Shown: positions 7,166 through 15,553 of the stretch, piece after piece
Layout of the letters: the number at the start of each line of letters is the position of its first letter
Position numbering within the stretch: position 1 is the stretch's first letter
Assembly: GCF_028281305.1 (NCBI RefSeq)
Contig: NZ_JANQKD010000016.1
Span: forward strand, 62,001 to 126,000
Length of the DNA: 64,000 nt
Direction: 5' to 3'
DNA from: Pelagibius sp.
GTDB taxonomy: Bacteria; Pseudomonadota; Alphaproteobacteria; Kiloniellales; Kiloniellaceae
Translations under genes and position numbers: made by a program
The notes under the pieces: model-generated
The model's input: only the letters and a program-made list of their open reading frames with translations
Database searches by the model: none
What the model was told of the DNA's origin: nothing

Positions 7166-9652
7166 TCAGTCCGCAAGAGAGGGTTCGTCCACGGTTTCCG
7201 TCCCCCAGTTGCGCTGCCATTTCAAGAGTGCACGCTTTGCCGTTTCCGGTGCCGTGCGGTCATAGACACTGAGGATCGCTGCCACACGCTCCGGATCCGT
7301 GTCCGCATCACCGCCGCGCAGGTGATCGGTGAGCAGGAAGATCGCCCCGAACAGCAGCTTGTCGACGCCCACCGCGCGGCAGGCGATCGCCAGGTCCTCA
7401 CCCCCGCCACCGTAGACGATCCGCTGCAGTTGCGGGCTGCGCAGCTCGGTGAGCTCGGCGAAGAGCAGTTCGAAGAGCGGCAGGTTGCCTTTGCGCAGAG
7501 CCCTGACAATGGGGTGGTCGGCGATCCGCTCCTCATCGCCCAAGGCGGCTGCCTGAACGGCGGCGGCCGCCATGCGCAGGTGATCCTCCCCCGCCCCTGC
7601 CAGTCGGGCTTCAGGGGGACCAACGTCTGCACCATTCGCTGGGGCAGCCACCTCGACATCGTCGCCGTGCCCCTCCTCGGGGCCGACATCGATAACATCG
7701 GGCGGCGAGGGCGCCTCCGCCAGGGGGCTACGCCCCGATGCCGCTGCACCCGACACCTGTTCACCCGACACCGGTGCACCCGACACCGGTGCACCCGACA
7801 CCGGTGCACCCGACATCGGCCCGGTCAGCAGCTTGGGCGGCGGTGCGACCTGCCGCGGCGCCGGCCGCTCTTCATAGATCACCACCTGGCGGTCGCGCCG
7901 CCACAGCCAGACGATGACCGTCAGGATGAACATCACCCCAATGGCCGCCATCATGTAGAGCTGGCGCTGTTCGATGCGGGTCACCGCCGGCGCAATGGCA
8001 GATGCCGGATCGCGCTGGGCCTCGGCCAGCTGTTCCTGAAGCATCGCGGTTTGTTCGTCACGCACGTCCAGCGCCGTATCGAGGTTCTCGACCTGGGCAC
8101 GCAGGGCCGCCACCTCGTCCTGTGCTTCGTCCAAGGCGCCGACCTGCTCCTGCAGCTCTGCAACCTGTTGCTCGGCCTCCCGCAGGCCCGCGACCTCCTC
8201 TTCCAGGACAGCGACCTGTTCTTCGGCTCCCCGCAGGACCTCAACCCGCTCCTGCAAGGTCGCCACCTCCTCCTCGACCGGCTCCAGTTCGTTGACCCGC
8301 GCTTCCAGAGCGCGGAGCTGTTCCTCAGCCGCCTCCAGCGCCTCCTCGCGCCGGGCAAGCTCCACGCTGGGATCGGGCTGTTCCAGCACCTCCTTCAGGC
8401 GCGCAGCAAAAGCCCTGAACTCGGCAGAGTCGGACTGCGAGGAACGGATCTCCGGGCGAAGCATCAGGGCCTGCAAGGGGATCGATGCGGCGACCTCGCC
8501 GCCCAGCGCCTGCTGGGCTGCGAGCCGGTCGGCACCCTCCACCAGGGCCGCAAGGCTCGGGCCGATCATCGCGCTCTCTCCGGCAGCCCCGGCGAGAGGC
8601 GTGGACGAGATGCCGGGCGACCGCTGACCGTCGCGCAGCGCCATGATGGAACTCTGCTGGGCAGAGACGATCTCATCGGCGGCCTGGCGGATGGTTCCCG
8701 GCGGCGGCGGCTCCGCGGCCTGGGTCAGGCGCAGCGTCGGATCCAGCATCAACCAGCCCCGGGTCACGGCAAAGCCGTCCACCAAAGCCACATAGTTGGA
8801 CCAGTCCTGACGCAGCAATTCGGCAGGCCCGGACCCGAAGCGCCCGGCGAAACCGCGCCGCAGGCTGCGCACCTCGGTGAAGGCGCGCATCTGGCGGCGT
8901 GCCCAGGCGTGGCGCAGGCCCGGATCCCCCTCGGCGATGCGCTGCATGGAAAGGCTCAGGTAGCTGTCCTTCAGAAAAAAGTAGCGCGCCAAGTCGGCGC
9001 GGCTGGCGGTCTGCTGAGCGACAGGCGCCAAGGTACCGGAACGGCGCACGTGGTCGTCGAACCAGCGCCAGTCCGCCGAGGGCTCGGCCTGGGCCAGCGC
9101 CTCGATCATGATCGGCAGCAACTGGTCGCTGTTGCTCGCTCCGCCCTGCTCGCGCAGCCGGGAGAAACGCACCAGGCTCGGCAGCCACTGCCCATCCAGA
9201 CGCACGTCGATTTCGACCAGACCGTCGGGTGAAACCCGCAAAGCGCCATCCGGCAGGTCGGCGATGCGCAGCCGCCCGGCATCGAGCAGTGCTCTCAGCC
9301 GCTCGGCAAGGGCGCGGTAATTGCCCTGCAGTTCCGCCCAGCGGGTGCTGGCGAAGCTGTTGCTGTCCCGTGCTGCGATGTTGCCGTAGAAGCGCGCAAG
9401 ACTTTCCAGTTCGGCAACCGCAGTGCGAAGATCCGCCTCTTCCAGCGCCCCGCTCGCCTGCTCTCCTGTGAACTGCTCTGCGCCCCGCTGACCTGGGCCC
9501 AACTGGCTCGCAGGCGATTGCGCCAGAGCCGGGCCGCCAAAGGTCGCTGCCAACAGGCAGCAGACGAGCACCCCGTCCCGTAGAGCGCGGTACGCTCTTG
9601 ACGGTCTGCGTTCAGCGGACACTGCTCTGCGGCTCGATTGCGCCGACCCCAT
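7166..9652 (-). CDS. Large exported coiled-coil membrane protein, function unknown
   Basis: 828 residues. A signal-like segment lies near residues 27-45 (GVLVCCLLAATFGGPALA). The region to about 430 is probably alpha-helical and extracytoplasmic (for example the WAELQGNYRALAERLRALL stretch). About 432-555 is a long coiled coil of Glu/Leu/Val heptads (EEQLRALEARVNELEPVEEE and similar). A membrane helix lies at about 567-587 (LYMMAAIGVMFILTVIVWLW). Then comes a Pro/Ala/Ser/Gly-rich tail carrying five copies of a pentapeptide (GAPVS), and a compact C-terminal helical domain. I do not recognise a family. The predicted topology puts the coiled coil in the periplasm and the C terminus in the cytoplasm. 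Pairing with mtgA hints at a cell-wall role, which is inference. Confidence 0.75.
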   Translation of the reverse strand: MGSAQSSRRAVSAERRPSRAYRALRDGVLVCCLLAATFGGPALAQSPASQLGPGQRGAEQFTGEQASGALEEADLRTAVAELESLARFYGNIAARDSNSFASTRWAELQGNYRALAERLRALLDAGRLRIADLPDGALRVSPDGLVEIDVRLDGQWLPSLVRFSRLREQGGASNSDQLLPIMIEALAQAEPSADWRWFDDHVRRSGTLAPVAQQTASRADLARYFFLKDSYLSLSMQRIAEGDPGLRHAWARRQMRAFTEVRSLRRGFAGRFGSGPAELLRQDWSNYVALVDGFAVTRGWLMLDPTLRLTQAAEPPPPGTIRQAADEIVSAQQSSIMALRDGQRSPGISSTPLAGAAGESAMIGPSLAALVEGADRLAAQQALGGEVAASIPLQALMLRPEIRSSQSDSAEFRAFAARLKEVLEQPDPSVELARREEALEAAEEQLRALEARVNELEPVEEEVATLQERVEVLRGAEEQVAVLEEEVAGLREAEQQVAELQEQVGALDEAQDEVAALRAQVENLDTALDVRDEQTAMLQEQLAEAQRDPASAIAPAVTRIEQRQLYMMAAIGVMFILTVIVWLWRRDRQVVIYEERPAPRQVAPPPKLLTGPMSGAPVSGAPVSGAPVSGEQVSGAAASGRSPLAEAPSPPDVIDVGPEEGHGDDVEVAAPANGADVGPPEARLAGAGEDHLRMAAAAVQAAALGDEERIADHPIVRALRKGNLPLFELLFAELTELRSPQLQRIVYGGGGEDLAIACRAVGVDKLLFGAIFLLTDHLRGGDADTDPERVAAILSVYDRTAPETAKRALLKWQRNWGTETVDEPSLAD
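7745..7819 (-). repeat. Five tandem 15-bp coding repeats (GAPVS units)
   Basis: Five in-register copies of TGCACCCGACACCGG (written on the + strand) with one or two substitutions in the outer copies. On the coding (-) strand they specify repeated Gly-Ala-Pro-Val-Ser in the cytoplasmic linker of the coiled-coil protein, residues about 612-636. Copy number is likely to vary between strains. Confidence 0.95.
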
Positions 9653-9815
9653 ACCACCTGGCTCGACCGCTCGCAGGCGATCGTTCTTGTTGCTTGCTCT
9701 CGGGGCGTCACGCCGGCCAGCGCCAGACTCCGGGCCAGCAGATCCTCCGGGCTTCGTAACCTAGAGCATTTGGGCCGCCGCTGGAAGCGGAGGACGCCGC
9801 CCGACTCGGATCAGC

Positions 9816-9830
9816 CGGACGGGCCGTCCG
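9816..9830 (-). terminator. Possible hairpin downstream of thiQ
   Basis: CGGACGGGCCGTCCG is an inverted repeat starting about 15 bases past the thiQ stop on the - strand. It lacks a clear T-run, so it may be a weak terminator or only an mRNA-stabilising stem. Confidence 0.3.
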
Positions 9831-9844
9831 CGGTTTCGGGCCGG

Positions 9845-10612
9845 CTACCCATCCCGCCGCCCCTGCCCCAGAAATGCGGCCAGGGCCGACAGTGGTGGGT
9901 CGGCGAGCAGGTCCGCCGTGCTGCCCTGCACGGCAATGCGGCCGTCGCACAAAAAAGCGGTACTGGGTGCGATGCGATGGGCGTCTTCGGGATTGTGGCT
10001 GACCATCACCACCGTCAGCCCGTGGTCGCGCCGCAAACGGTCGACCAGATCCAGCATTTCCAGGCGCAAGCCCGGGTCGAGGGCCGAGAAGGGTTCGTCG
10101 AGCAGCAGCAGCGGGCGGCGACGCACGAGGCTGCGGGCCAGAGCCACGCGCTGGCGCTGGCCACCGGAAAGCTGGGCCGGGCGGCGCCCGCCGAGGCCGG
10201 CCAGCCCGACGCTCTGCAGCGCCTCCTCGACGGCCCGGCGCTGCGCCGCATCCAGCCGCAGGCCGGGATCGAGGCCGAGACCGACGTTCTGATCCACAGT
10301 GAGATGGGCGAAGAGGTTGTGTTCCTGGAACAAACTCGTGACGGGCCGTCCGGCGGGTTCCACCGCCGTCACGTCCCGGCCGTCGATCTCCAAGCGGCCG
10401 GACAGCGGCGTCTCGAAGCCGGCGATCAGGTTCAGGAGCGTCGACTTGCCGCCGCCGCTCGGCCCCAGCAGCGCCAGGCAGTCGCCGCGCCCAACCGCCA
10501 GGTCGAACACCATGGTCATGTCCTCGTAGCGGAACGTCAGCGCGCTTACGGACAGGATGGGATCCCTGACCGGCCCTCCCAGCCCGCTTTCCCGCAAGGG
10601 CCCCTCATGCAT
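9845..10612 (-). CDS. thiQ: Thiamine ABC transporter, ATP-binding protein
   Basis: 255 residues from ATG 10612, which overlaps the end of thiP by 8 bases. ABC signatures: Walker A LLGPSGGGKSTLL, Q-loop SLFQEHNLFAHLTV, signature AQLSGGQRQRVALARS, Walker B LLLLDEPFSALDP and the switch His in VMVSHNPEDAHR. It powers thiamine/TPP import with ThiP and ThiB. The TPP riboswitch ahead of the operon and the gene order thiB-thiP-thiQ fix the substrate assignment, which the ATPase sequence alone would not. A longer in-frame start at 10654 would intrude further into thiP and is not needed. Confidence 0.93.
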   Translation of the reverse strand: MHEGPLRESGLGGPVRDPILSVSALTFRYEDMTMVFDLAVGRGDCLALLGPSGGGKSTLLNLIAGFETPLSGRLEIDGRDVTAVEPAGRPVTSLFQEHNLFAHLTVDQNVGLGLDPGLRLDAAQRRAVEEALQSVGLAGLGGRRPAQLSGGQRQRVALARSLVRRRPLLLLDEPFSALDPGLRLEMLDLVDRLRRDHGLTVVMVSHNPEDAHRIAPSTAFLCDGRIAVQGSTADLLADPPLSALAAFLGQGRRDG

Positions 10613-12218
10613 GACGGACACTCCGGCCAGGCAGCCGGATGCTGGCCCGGCCAAGCAGGGTATCGATGGCGAAGAAGACCAGCAGGCAGACGAGCGACAG
10701 AAATGCCGCGATCACCGCAGCCTCGGCCATGCGGAAGCTGCCCATAGCGCGGTAGAGCAGCAACGGCAGGGTGGCGAAGTCCTCGCTGCCAAACAGGGCG
10801 ATGACCCCGAGGTCGCCCATGGAGAGCGTCGCCGCCACTGCAAGAGCCAGGGCAGCCGGACGCCGCAGATTTGGCCATTCGATCAGGCGCAGCCGGCTCC
10901 AGCCGGCGATGCCGAGGCTCTGGCACAGGCGGTCGTGGCGCTGGGCCTCGTCCATCATCGGGCCGCCGAGAAAGCGCACCACAAAGGGCAGTGCCATCAG
11001 GGCGTTGACCAGCACCACCAGCGGCAGGCCGAGGGCGAAGACGTCGGTGAAAGGCCGCAGCAGGACGAAGAGCCCCGTGGCCAGAACGAAGGGCGGCACC
11101 ACGAGGATCAGCGAGGCGGAGAGCTCCAGGCGCGCCGCCGCCCGGCTCCGCTGCAAGCGGTGGCGCAGGATGCGGCTGCTGACCAGGACCGCGCCCCCCA
11201 ACACCAGGGCGAGACCGCCGGAGGTAAGGGCGATGGTGAGCGACTGGCCGAGGGCACGCCACAGCCGCGGGTCGCTCAGCACCGCCGACGCCGTCGCGTT
11301 GAAACCCGCCAGCGCCACTGCGGCCAAGGGCAGCACGACGAAGAGCGTGCCCAGGGTAATGAGCAGGCCGTCGAGCCAGCGCCCCAGGGGATCGGCCCGG
11401 TCCGGCCGCTCGTAGACGCGCCCCTCGGTAAGGGTCAGGTTGCCGGGAACCGACAGCCGCAGCAGGCAGAAGACGATGCCGCCGCAGAAGACGAGCTGGA
11501 CGACGGCCAGGGTGACCGCCCGCCCGAGGTCGAAGTCGAAGCGCAGGGCCTGGTAGACCGCCACCTCCAGGGTCGTCGCCCGCGGTCCGCCGCCGAGGGT
11601 GAGCACCACGGCAAAGGAGGTGAAGCAGAGCATGAACACAAGGCCCGCGATACCCGGCAGGACGCTGCGCAGGGCCGGCCATTCGATCAGCCGGAAGATG
11701 TCGCGCGAGCGCAGGCCGTACTGGCTGGCCACGCGCCAGCTTTCGGGCGGAACCGAGTCCAGCGCCTGCAGGAGCACCCGGGCGACGAAGGGCAGATTGA
11801 AAAAGCAATGGCCGATCAGGATGCCGCCCAGCCCGTAGAGATAGTGCAGGCCCTGAAAGCCCAGCAGTTCCAGGCCGTCGTTGACCCAGCCGCGCCGTCC
11901 GTGCACGGCGGCGATGCCGAAAATAGCGACGATCACCGGCACCACGAGGGAGAGGCTGAACAGCCGCAGCAAAAGGCCGCGCCCCGGAAAGTCGCGGCGT
12001 GCCAGCGCCCGGGCCAGCGGAATGGCAAAGCCCACCGACAGCAGGGTCGACAGCGCGGCCTGCCAGAGGGTGAACCAGACGACCCGCCAGAGGTAGGGCT
12101 GGCCGAGGGTCTCCGCGAGATCGAAGCCGCCGGCCGCGAAGCCGAGGGCGAGCAGCGCGCCGCCGGCCAGCAGGGCCACCAGGCTGAGCGCCAGGCCCGC
12201 CGGGAGCCACCACGGCAT
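10605..12218 (-). CDS. thiP: Thiamine ABC transporter, permease
   Basis: 537 residues, about twelve membrane segments in two homologous halves, as in ThiP. Each half carries the permease EAA-type loop (ESWRVASQYGLRSRDIFRLI in the first half; RLCQSLGIAGWSRLRLIEWP in the second). ATG 12218 is chosen because GGCGGAAG lies 7-8 bases upstream; a GTG one codon earlier is possible. The start is 20 bases after the thiB stop, and the end overlaps thiQ. Inner membrane channel for thiamine, TMP and TPP. Confidence 0.93.
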   Translation of the reverse strand: MPWWLPAGLALSLVALLAGGALLALGFAAGGFDLAETLGQPYLWRVVWFTLWQAALSTLLSVGFAIPLARALARRDFPGRGLLLRLFSLSLVVPVIVAIFGIAAVHGRRGWVNDGLELLGFQGLHYLYGLGGILIGHCFFNLPFVARVLLQALDSVPPESWRVASQYGLRSRDIFRLIEWPALRSVLPGIAGLVFMLCFTSFAVVLTLGGGPRATTLEVAVYQALRFDFDLGRAVTLAVVQLVFCGGIVFCLLRLSVPGNLTLTEGRVYERPDRADPLGRWLDGLLITLGTLFVVLPLAAVALAGFNATASAVLSDPRLWRALGQSLTIALTSGGLALVLGGAVLVSSRILRHRLQRSRAAARLELSASLILVVPPFVLATGLFVLLRPFTDVFALGLPLVVLVNALMALPFVVRFLGGPMMDEAQRHDRLCQSLGIAGWSRLRLIEWPNLRRPAALALAVAATLSMGDLGVIALFGSEDFATLPLLLYRAMGSFRMAEAAVIAAFLSLVCLLVFFAIDTLLGRASIRLPGRSVRHA

Positions 12219-12237
12219 CACATGACTTCCGCCACGC

Positions 12238-13248
12238 TTAGCGGCTGACCGCCTGCAGCCACTCGTCGACCCAGGCCTGGCGGTTTTCGCTCACCTCTTC
12301 CGGACTGAACAGCAGCGGGCGGGCCGGGTCGACCAGCTTGTCGAACTCGGGCGGCAGGCCGTCGGGCAGGTCGACCACCGGATACATCCAGTTCCCGGTG
12401 GGAATGGCGGTCTGAAAACCGGGGCTGACCATAAAGGCGAGGAACTGGCCCGCGAGCTCGGGCTGCGGCGCGGCCTTGGGGATCGCCGCCACCTCCACCT
12501 GCATGTAATGGCCCTCCTCAAAGGCCGCCGCCTGATAGCGCTCGGTCTGCTCGGCGATCATGTGATAGGCGGGCGAGGTGGTGTAGCTCAGCACCAGCGG
12601 CGCCTCGCCCTCGAGGAACAGGCCGTAGGCCTCGCTCCAGCCCTTGGTCGTGGTGACGGTCTTGCGCGCGAGCTTCGCCCAGGCCTCTGGCGCGTCCTCG
12701 CCATAGACGGCGCGGACCCAGAGCATGATACCCAATCCGGGCGTCGAGGTGCGCGGGTCCTGGAGAATGATCTTCAGATCGTCCGGTGCCTCCACCAGCT
12801 CCTTCAGGCTACGCGGCGGCTGCGCCAGCGCCTCGGTGTCGTAGACGAACGCGAAGTAACCGTAATCGAAGGGCAGAAAGGTCTCGTCGCTCCAGTCGAC
12901 CGGCAGGGTGAGACCCTCCGCTGCCACCCCATGCGGCGCCAGCAGACCGGTCGCCTTGGCCTCGGCCATCAGGTTGAGATCGAGGCCCAGAATGACGTCG
13001 GCCTTGCTGCTCTCCCCCTCCAGGCGCAGGCGGCTCAGCACGCCGCCCGAGGTGTCGATGGCGACGAAGTCCAGCACGCAGCCGCACTCGGCCTCGAAGG
13101 CCTCCTTGATGCGCGGGCCCGGCCCCCAGTCTGAGGTGAAGGCATCGTATGTATAGACGGTGAGCCGCTTTTCCTCTTCGGCGGCGGCTCCGCCGGCAAG
13201 CAGAGGCACCATGGCTGCCAGAACGGCGACGAAGGAGAAAAGGCGCAT
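12238..13248 (-). CDS. thiB: Thiamine-binding periplasmic protein
   Basis: 336 residues from ATG 13248; starts further upstream (to 13335) are open but would run into the riboswitch leader, while MRLFSFVAVLAAMVPLLAGG gives a clean signal peptide and GGAG stands 8 bases upstream. Mature protein begins EEEKRLTVYTYDAFTSDWGP, typical of ThiB/TbpA, and contains CGCVLDFVAIDTSGGVLSRL, PVDWSDETFLPFDYGYFAFV and the conserved PTGNWMYPV segment. It captures thiamine in the periplasm and delivers it to ThiPQ. First gene of the thiBPQ operon, controlled by the TPP riboswitch. Confidence 0.95.
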   Translation of the reverse strand: MRLFSFVAVLAAMVPLLAGGAAAEEEKRLTVYTYDAFTSDWGPGPRIKEAFEAECGCVLDFVAIDTSGGVLSRLRLEGESSKADVILGLDLNLMAEAKATGLLAPHGVAAEGLTLPVDWSDETFLPFDYGYFAFVYDTEALAQPPRSLKELVEAPDDLKIILQDPRTSTPGLGIMLWVRAVYGEDAPEAWAKLARKTVTTTKGWSEAYGLFLEGEAPLVLSYTTSPAYHMIAEQTERYQAAAFEEGHYMQVEVAAIPKAAPQPELAGQFLAFMVSPGFQTAIPTGNWMYPVVDLPDGLPPEFDKLVDPARPLLFSPEEVSENRQAWVDEWLQAVSR

Positions 13249-13330
13249 GACATCGCTCCATAAAGCTATGGGGCGGATGGTTTTGAGGATCGCTGGGCCT
13301 TGAAATCGTTGGGCTTCGAAGGGCCGGTGG

Positions 13331-13432
13331 CTCAAATCCCTCCGCCGGCATTACCCGGGTCAGGTTCATCGGGTTGTCCGGACGGCAAAGCGCAGTCCGG
13401 TCTCTCAGCCCGTTGCAGGGCACCCCGTTGAG
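13331..13432 (-). promoter_or_regulatory. TPP (THI-box) riboswitch
   Basis: Read on the - strand the leader contains the THI element in order: GGGGTGCC, GGGCTGAGA, then ACCCGATGAACCTGA, then CCGGGTAATGCCGGCGGAGGG. CTCAA at the 5' end pairs with TTTGAG at the 3' end to close P1. It precedes thiB and should switch off thiBPQ when thiamine pyrophosphate is plentiful. Confidence 0.97.
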
Positions 13433-13441
13433 ACTGAGCAG

Positions 13442-13470
13442 AGACTAGGGCCGCGCCCCGCCCCTGACAA
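13442..13470 (-). promoter_or_regulatory. Probable promoter of the thiBPQ operon
   Basis: On the - strand TTGTCA (-35, 13465-13470) and TAGTCT (-10, 13442-13447) are separated by 17 bases, and the predicted transcript would start just ahead of the TPP aptamer. The -10 match is only 3 of 6, so the position carries as much weight as the sequence. Confidence 0.45.
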
Positions 13471-13613
13471 GCCCTCCCGGGAAGGCGGGCGGCGGCGCGA
13501 TGAGCCGATTTGGAAGGCACTCATACTTCGACATCAGGCGAATCATCACGCGCGCGACCCGTGGTGAAGTGGCGTCCTCACGCTCATCTCATCGCCACCC
13601 GGAGAGGACGCCG

Positions 13614-13937
13614 ATGATCACCTGTTTCATCCGCTACGAGATCGACCCCTTCAAGAGAGAAGCCTTTGAGACCTACGCCCGGACCTGGGGCCAGGCGATC
13701 CCGCGCTGCGGTGCGGAGCTGATCGGCTACTTCGCGCCGCACGAAGGCTCGGCCACCACCGCCTACGGCGTTTACACAATCGAGAGTCTGGCGGCCTACG
13801 AGGCCTATCGCGCCCGCCTGGCCGCCGATCCTCTGGGCCGGGAGAACTACCGCTTCGCAGAGGCGGAACGCTTCATCCGCCGGGAGGATCGAATCTTCCT
13901 GAAACTGGCCTCGGCGCCGCACGCCGACCCGGTCTAA
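13614..13937 (+). CDS. NIPSNAP-family protein
   Basis: 107 residues from ATG 13614, preceded by GGAGAGGAC. A single ferredoxin-like alpha/beta domain with the family opening [19 protein letters not shown] and the later [18 protein letters not shown] and [20 protein letters not shown] proteins are small dimeric alpha-beta barrels; the molecular role of bacterial members is not established. Stands alone between the thi leader and the convergent ridA-like gene. Confidence 0.85.
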   Translation: MITCFIRYEIDPFKREAFETYARTWGQAIPRCGAELIGYFAPHEGSATTAYGVYTIESLAAYEAYRARLAADPLGRENYRFAEAERFIRREDRIFLKLASAPHADPV

Positions 13938-13945
13938 GGCACGGG

Positions 13946-14344
13946 CTAGCAGCCGGCGGTCACTTCGATCTCGACCAGCAGTTCCGGGCGGGCCAGGGCG
14001 GCGACCACGAGGGTGGTGACCGCCGGGGCCTCGAAGCCCCCCCAGCGGTCCTGGCGGATCTTCGTCAGGGCCGGCAGATGGGCCGGATCGGTGACGTAGT
14101 AGACGACGCGGAGGATGTTGTTCACCGAGAGATCGAAGGAGGAGAGGATCGCTTCCACGCTGTTCATGGTCTCATGACACTGCGCGTCGAAGGACGCGGG
14201 CGTTGCCCCTTGCGGATTCAAGCCGATCTGCCCGGCGATGAAGTACAGCCTCTGCGGCGACTGGATTTCGACCACATGCGCAAAGATCGTGTCGAAAGGC
14301 GGCTTGACCGGGCGGACCGTCGTCGGATTGTGGCGCTTCAGCAT
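13946..14344 (-). CDS. RidA/YjgF/UK114-family protein
   Basis: 132 residues. Family features include YFIAGQIGLNPQG, QCHETMNSVEAIL, NNILRVVYYVTDPAHLPAL and the C-terminal RPELLVEIEVTA. RidA-type enzymes hydrolyse reactive enamine/imine intermediates such as 2-aminoacrylate, while subfamilies have other imine substrates; which applies here cannot be read from sequence. GGAAGGAAAACC precedes the ATG. It is divergent from a LysR regulator across about 220 bases, a common arrangement in which the regulator controls the neighbour. It converges with the NIPSNAP gene, 8 bases apart. Confidence 0.9.
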   Translation of the reverse strand: MLKRHNPTTVRPVKPPFDTIFAHVVEIQSPQRLYFIAGQIGLNPQGATPASFDAQCHETMNSVEAILSSFDLSVNNILRVVYYVTDPAHLPALTKIRQDRWGGFEAPAVTTLVVAALARPELLVEIEVTAGC

Positions 14345-14501
14345 GGTTTTCCTTCCTGTGGCGATCCTGCGGCCCTGGGGCGGTCCTGGGGGCGGCCCTG
14401 GCGCGGCCGTCCCACCGCCAGTTCTTCTGTGAGATCAAGGGTAAAGGTCTCTGCCGTCAGCACCGTCTACCCCCCTGGCACATCCCAATAAAAAGGCCCG
14501 C

Positions 14502-14543
14502 TTGAGCCTTGGCGCAAACGATATAAGCTCAATACTCTGTGAG
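14502..14543. promoter_or_regulatory. Inverted repeats in the ridA-like/lysR divergent region
   Basis: TTGAGC (14502-14507) pairs with GCTCAA (14527-14532), and an overlapping dyad CTCA-N8-TGAG spans 14528-14543. LysR-type regulators bind dyads of this size with T-N11-A cores between divergent genes, so this is the best candidate operator. The rest of the 14345-14566 gap shows nothing else. Confidence 0.4.
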
Positions 14544-14566
14544 TTTATGTAACACCGGTGCCAGCC

Positions 14567-15463
14567 ATGAGACTCCCGTCGCTGCGCGCGATCCAGGCCT
14601 TCGACGCCGTGGCCCGCCACGGCAGCTTCAGCCGCGCGGCGGACGAACTGGCCGTCACCCACGGCGCCGTGAGCCGGCAGATCCGGGCCCTGGAGCAGCA
14701 GCTCGACACCCCGCTCTTTCATCGAACGGCAAAGGGCGCGGCCCTGACCGGCGACGGCGCGGTGCTGTTCCAGGCCTCCCGCGCCGCCTTCGCCGCTCTG
14801 CGCGGCGGCGTTGCCGACCTGGCGCGGCGCCGCGCCGACACAACGATCACGCTGTCGCTGACCACCTCCCTGGCCCTGAAGTGGCTGGTGCCGCGGCTGC
14901 CGGCCTTCCGCCGCCGCCACCCGGAGATCGCGGTGCTGCTCGACACCAACGACGCGCCGGTCGATCTTCACGAACAGCCGGTCGACTGCGCCCTGCGCTT
15001 CGGCACAGGCGGATGGACCAGCCTGCACGAAACCCGGCTGACGGAGGAGGAGCTGGTGGCGGTCGCGGCACCGGGCCTGATGGACGGCGCCAGTCTTCCG
15101 CTTTCGCCGCACGACCTGATCACCTTCCCGCTGGTGCACGACGACTACAACCCGGGCTGGGATCGATGGCTCGAAAAAGCCGGTGCGAAGTCCCTCAACG
15201 GGGCTTTACCGGGGGACCGCTACATCGACAGCGGGGTCCTGATCGCGGCGGCCCTGGACGGCCAAGCGGTGGCCCTGGTGCGGCGCCTGCTGGCCGCCGA
15301 CGACCTGGCGGCCGGGCGTCTGATCCAGGTAAGCGACGTGACCCTCCCGCTGGAGCGGTCGCTCTTCTTCGTCTGCCGGGCCGGCGACCAGAACCGGCCG
15401 GTGGTGGCGGCGCTGCGCGACTGGCTGACCGAAAGCTTTGCGGACTTCCGGCGCAGACCCTAA
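14567..15463 (+). CDS. LysR-family transcriptional regulator, GcvA-like
   Basis: 298 residues from ATG 14567 (a GTG 9 bases earlier is also open). Winged HTH at about 3-63: LPSLRAIQAFDAVARHGSFS, RAADELAVTHGAVSRQIRAL, LDTPLFHRTAKG. The effector-binding domain begins TTITLSLTTSLALKWLVPRL, a pattern typical of the GcvA group, and includes DCALRFGTGGW and the late LLAADDLAAGRLIQV. It is probably an activator or repressor of the divergent RidA-like gene and of itself. Ligand unknown. Confidence 0.9.
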   Translation: MRLPSLRAIQAFDAVARHGSFSRAADELAVTHGAVSRQIRALEQQLDTPLFHRTAKGAALTGDGAVLFQASRAAFAALRGGVADLARRRADTTITLSLTTSLALKWLVPRLPAFRRRHPEIAVLLDTNDAPVDLHEQPVDCALRFGTGGWTSLHETRLTEEELVAVAAPGLMDGASLPLSPHDLITFPLVHDDYNPGWDRWLEKAGAKSLNGALPGDRYIDSGVLIAAALDGQAVALVRRLLAADDLAAGRLIQVSDVTLPLERSLFFVCRAGDQNRPVVAALRDWLTESFADFRRRP

Positions 15464-15553
15464 GCGGCCGCAGCGCAAGTGGTCTCCTGCTCTGTCCCCA
15501 TCTGGCCCTTGCCCGAAAGACCGCATCGGGGCATGAGCGGGGGCTGCCCAACA

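Noticed and set aside
7745-7819. Regular repeats considered as a CRISPR array
   Set aside because: The units are contiguous 15-bp coding repeats with no spacers and no cas genes nearby.
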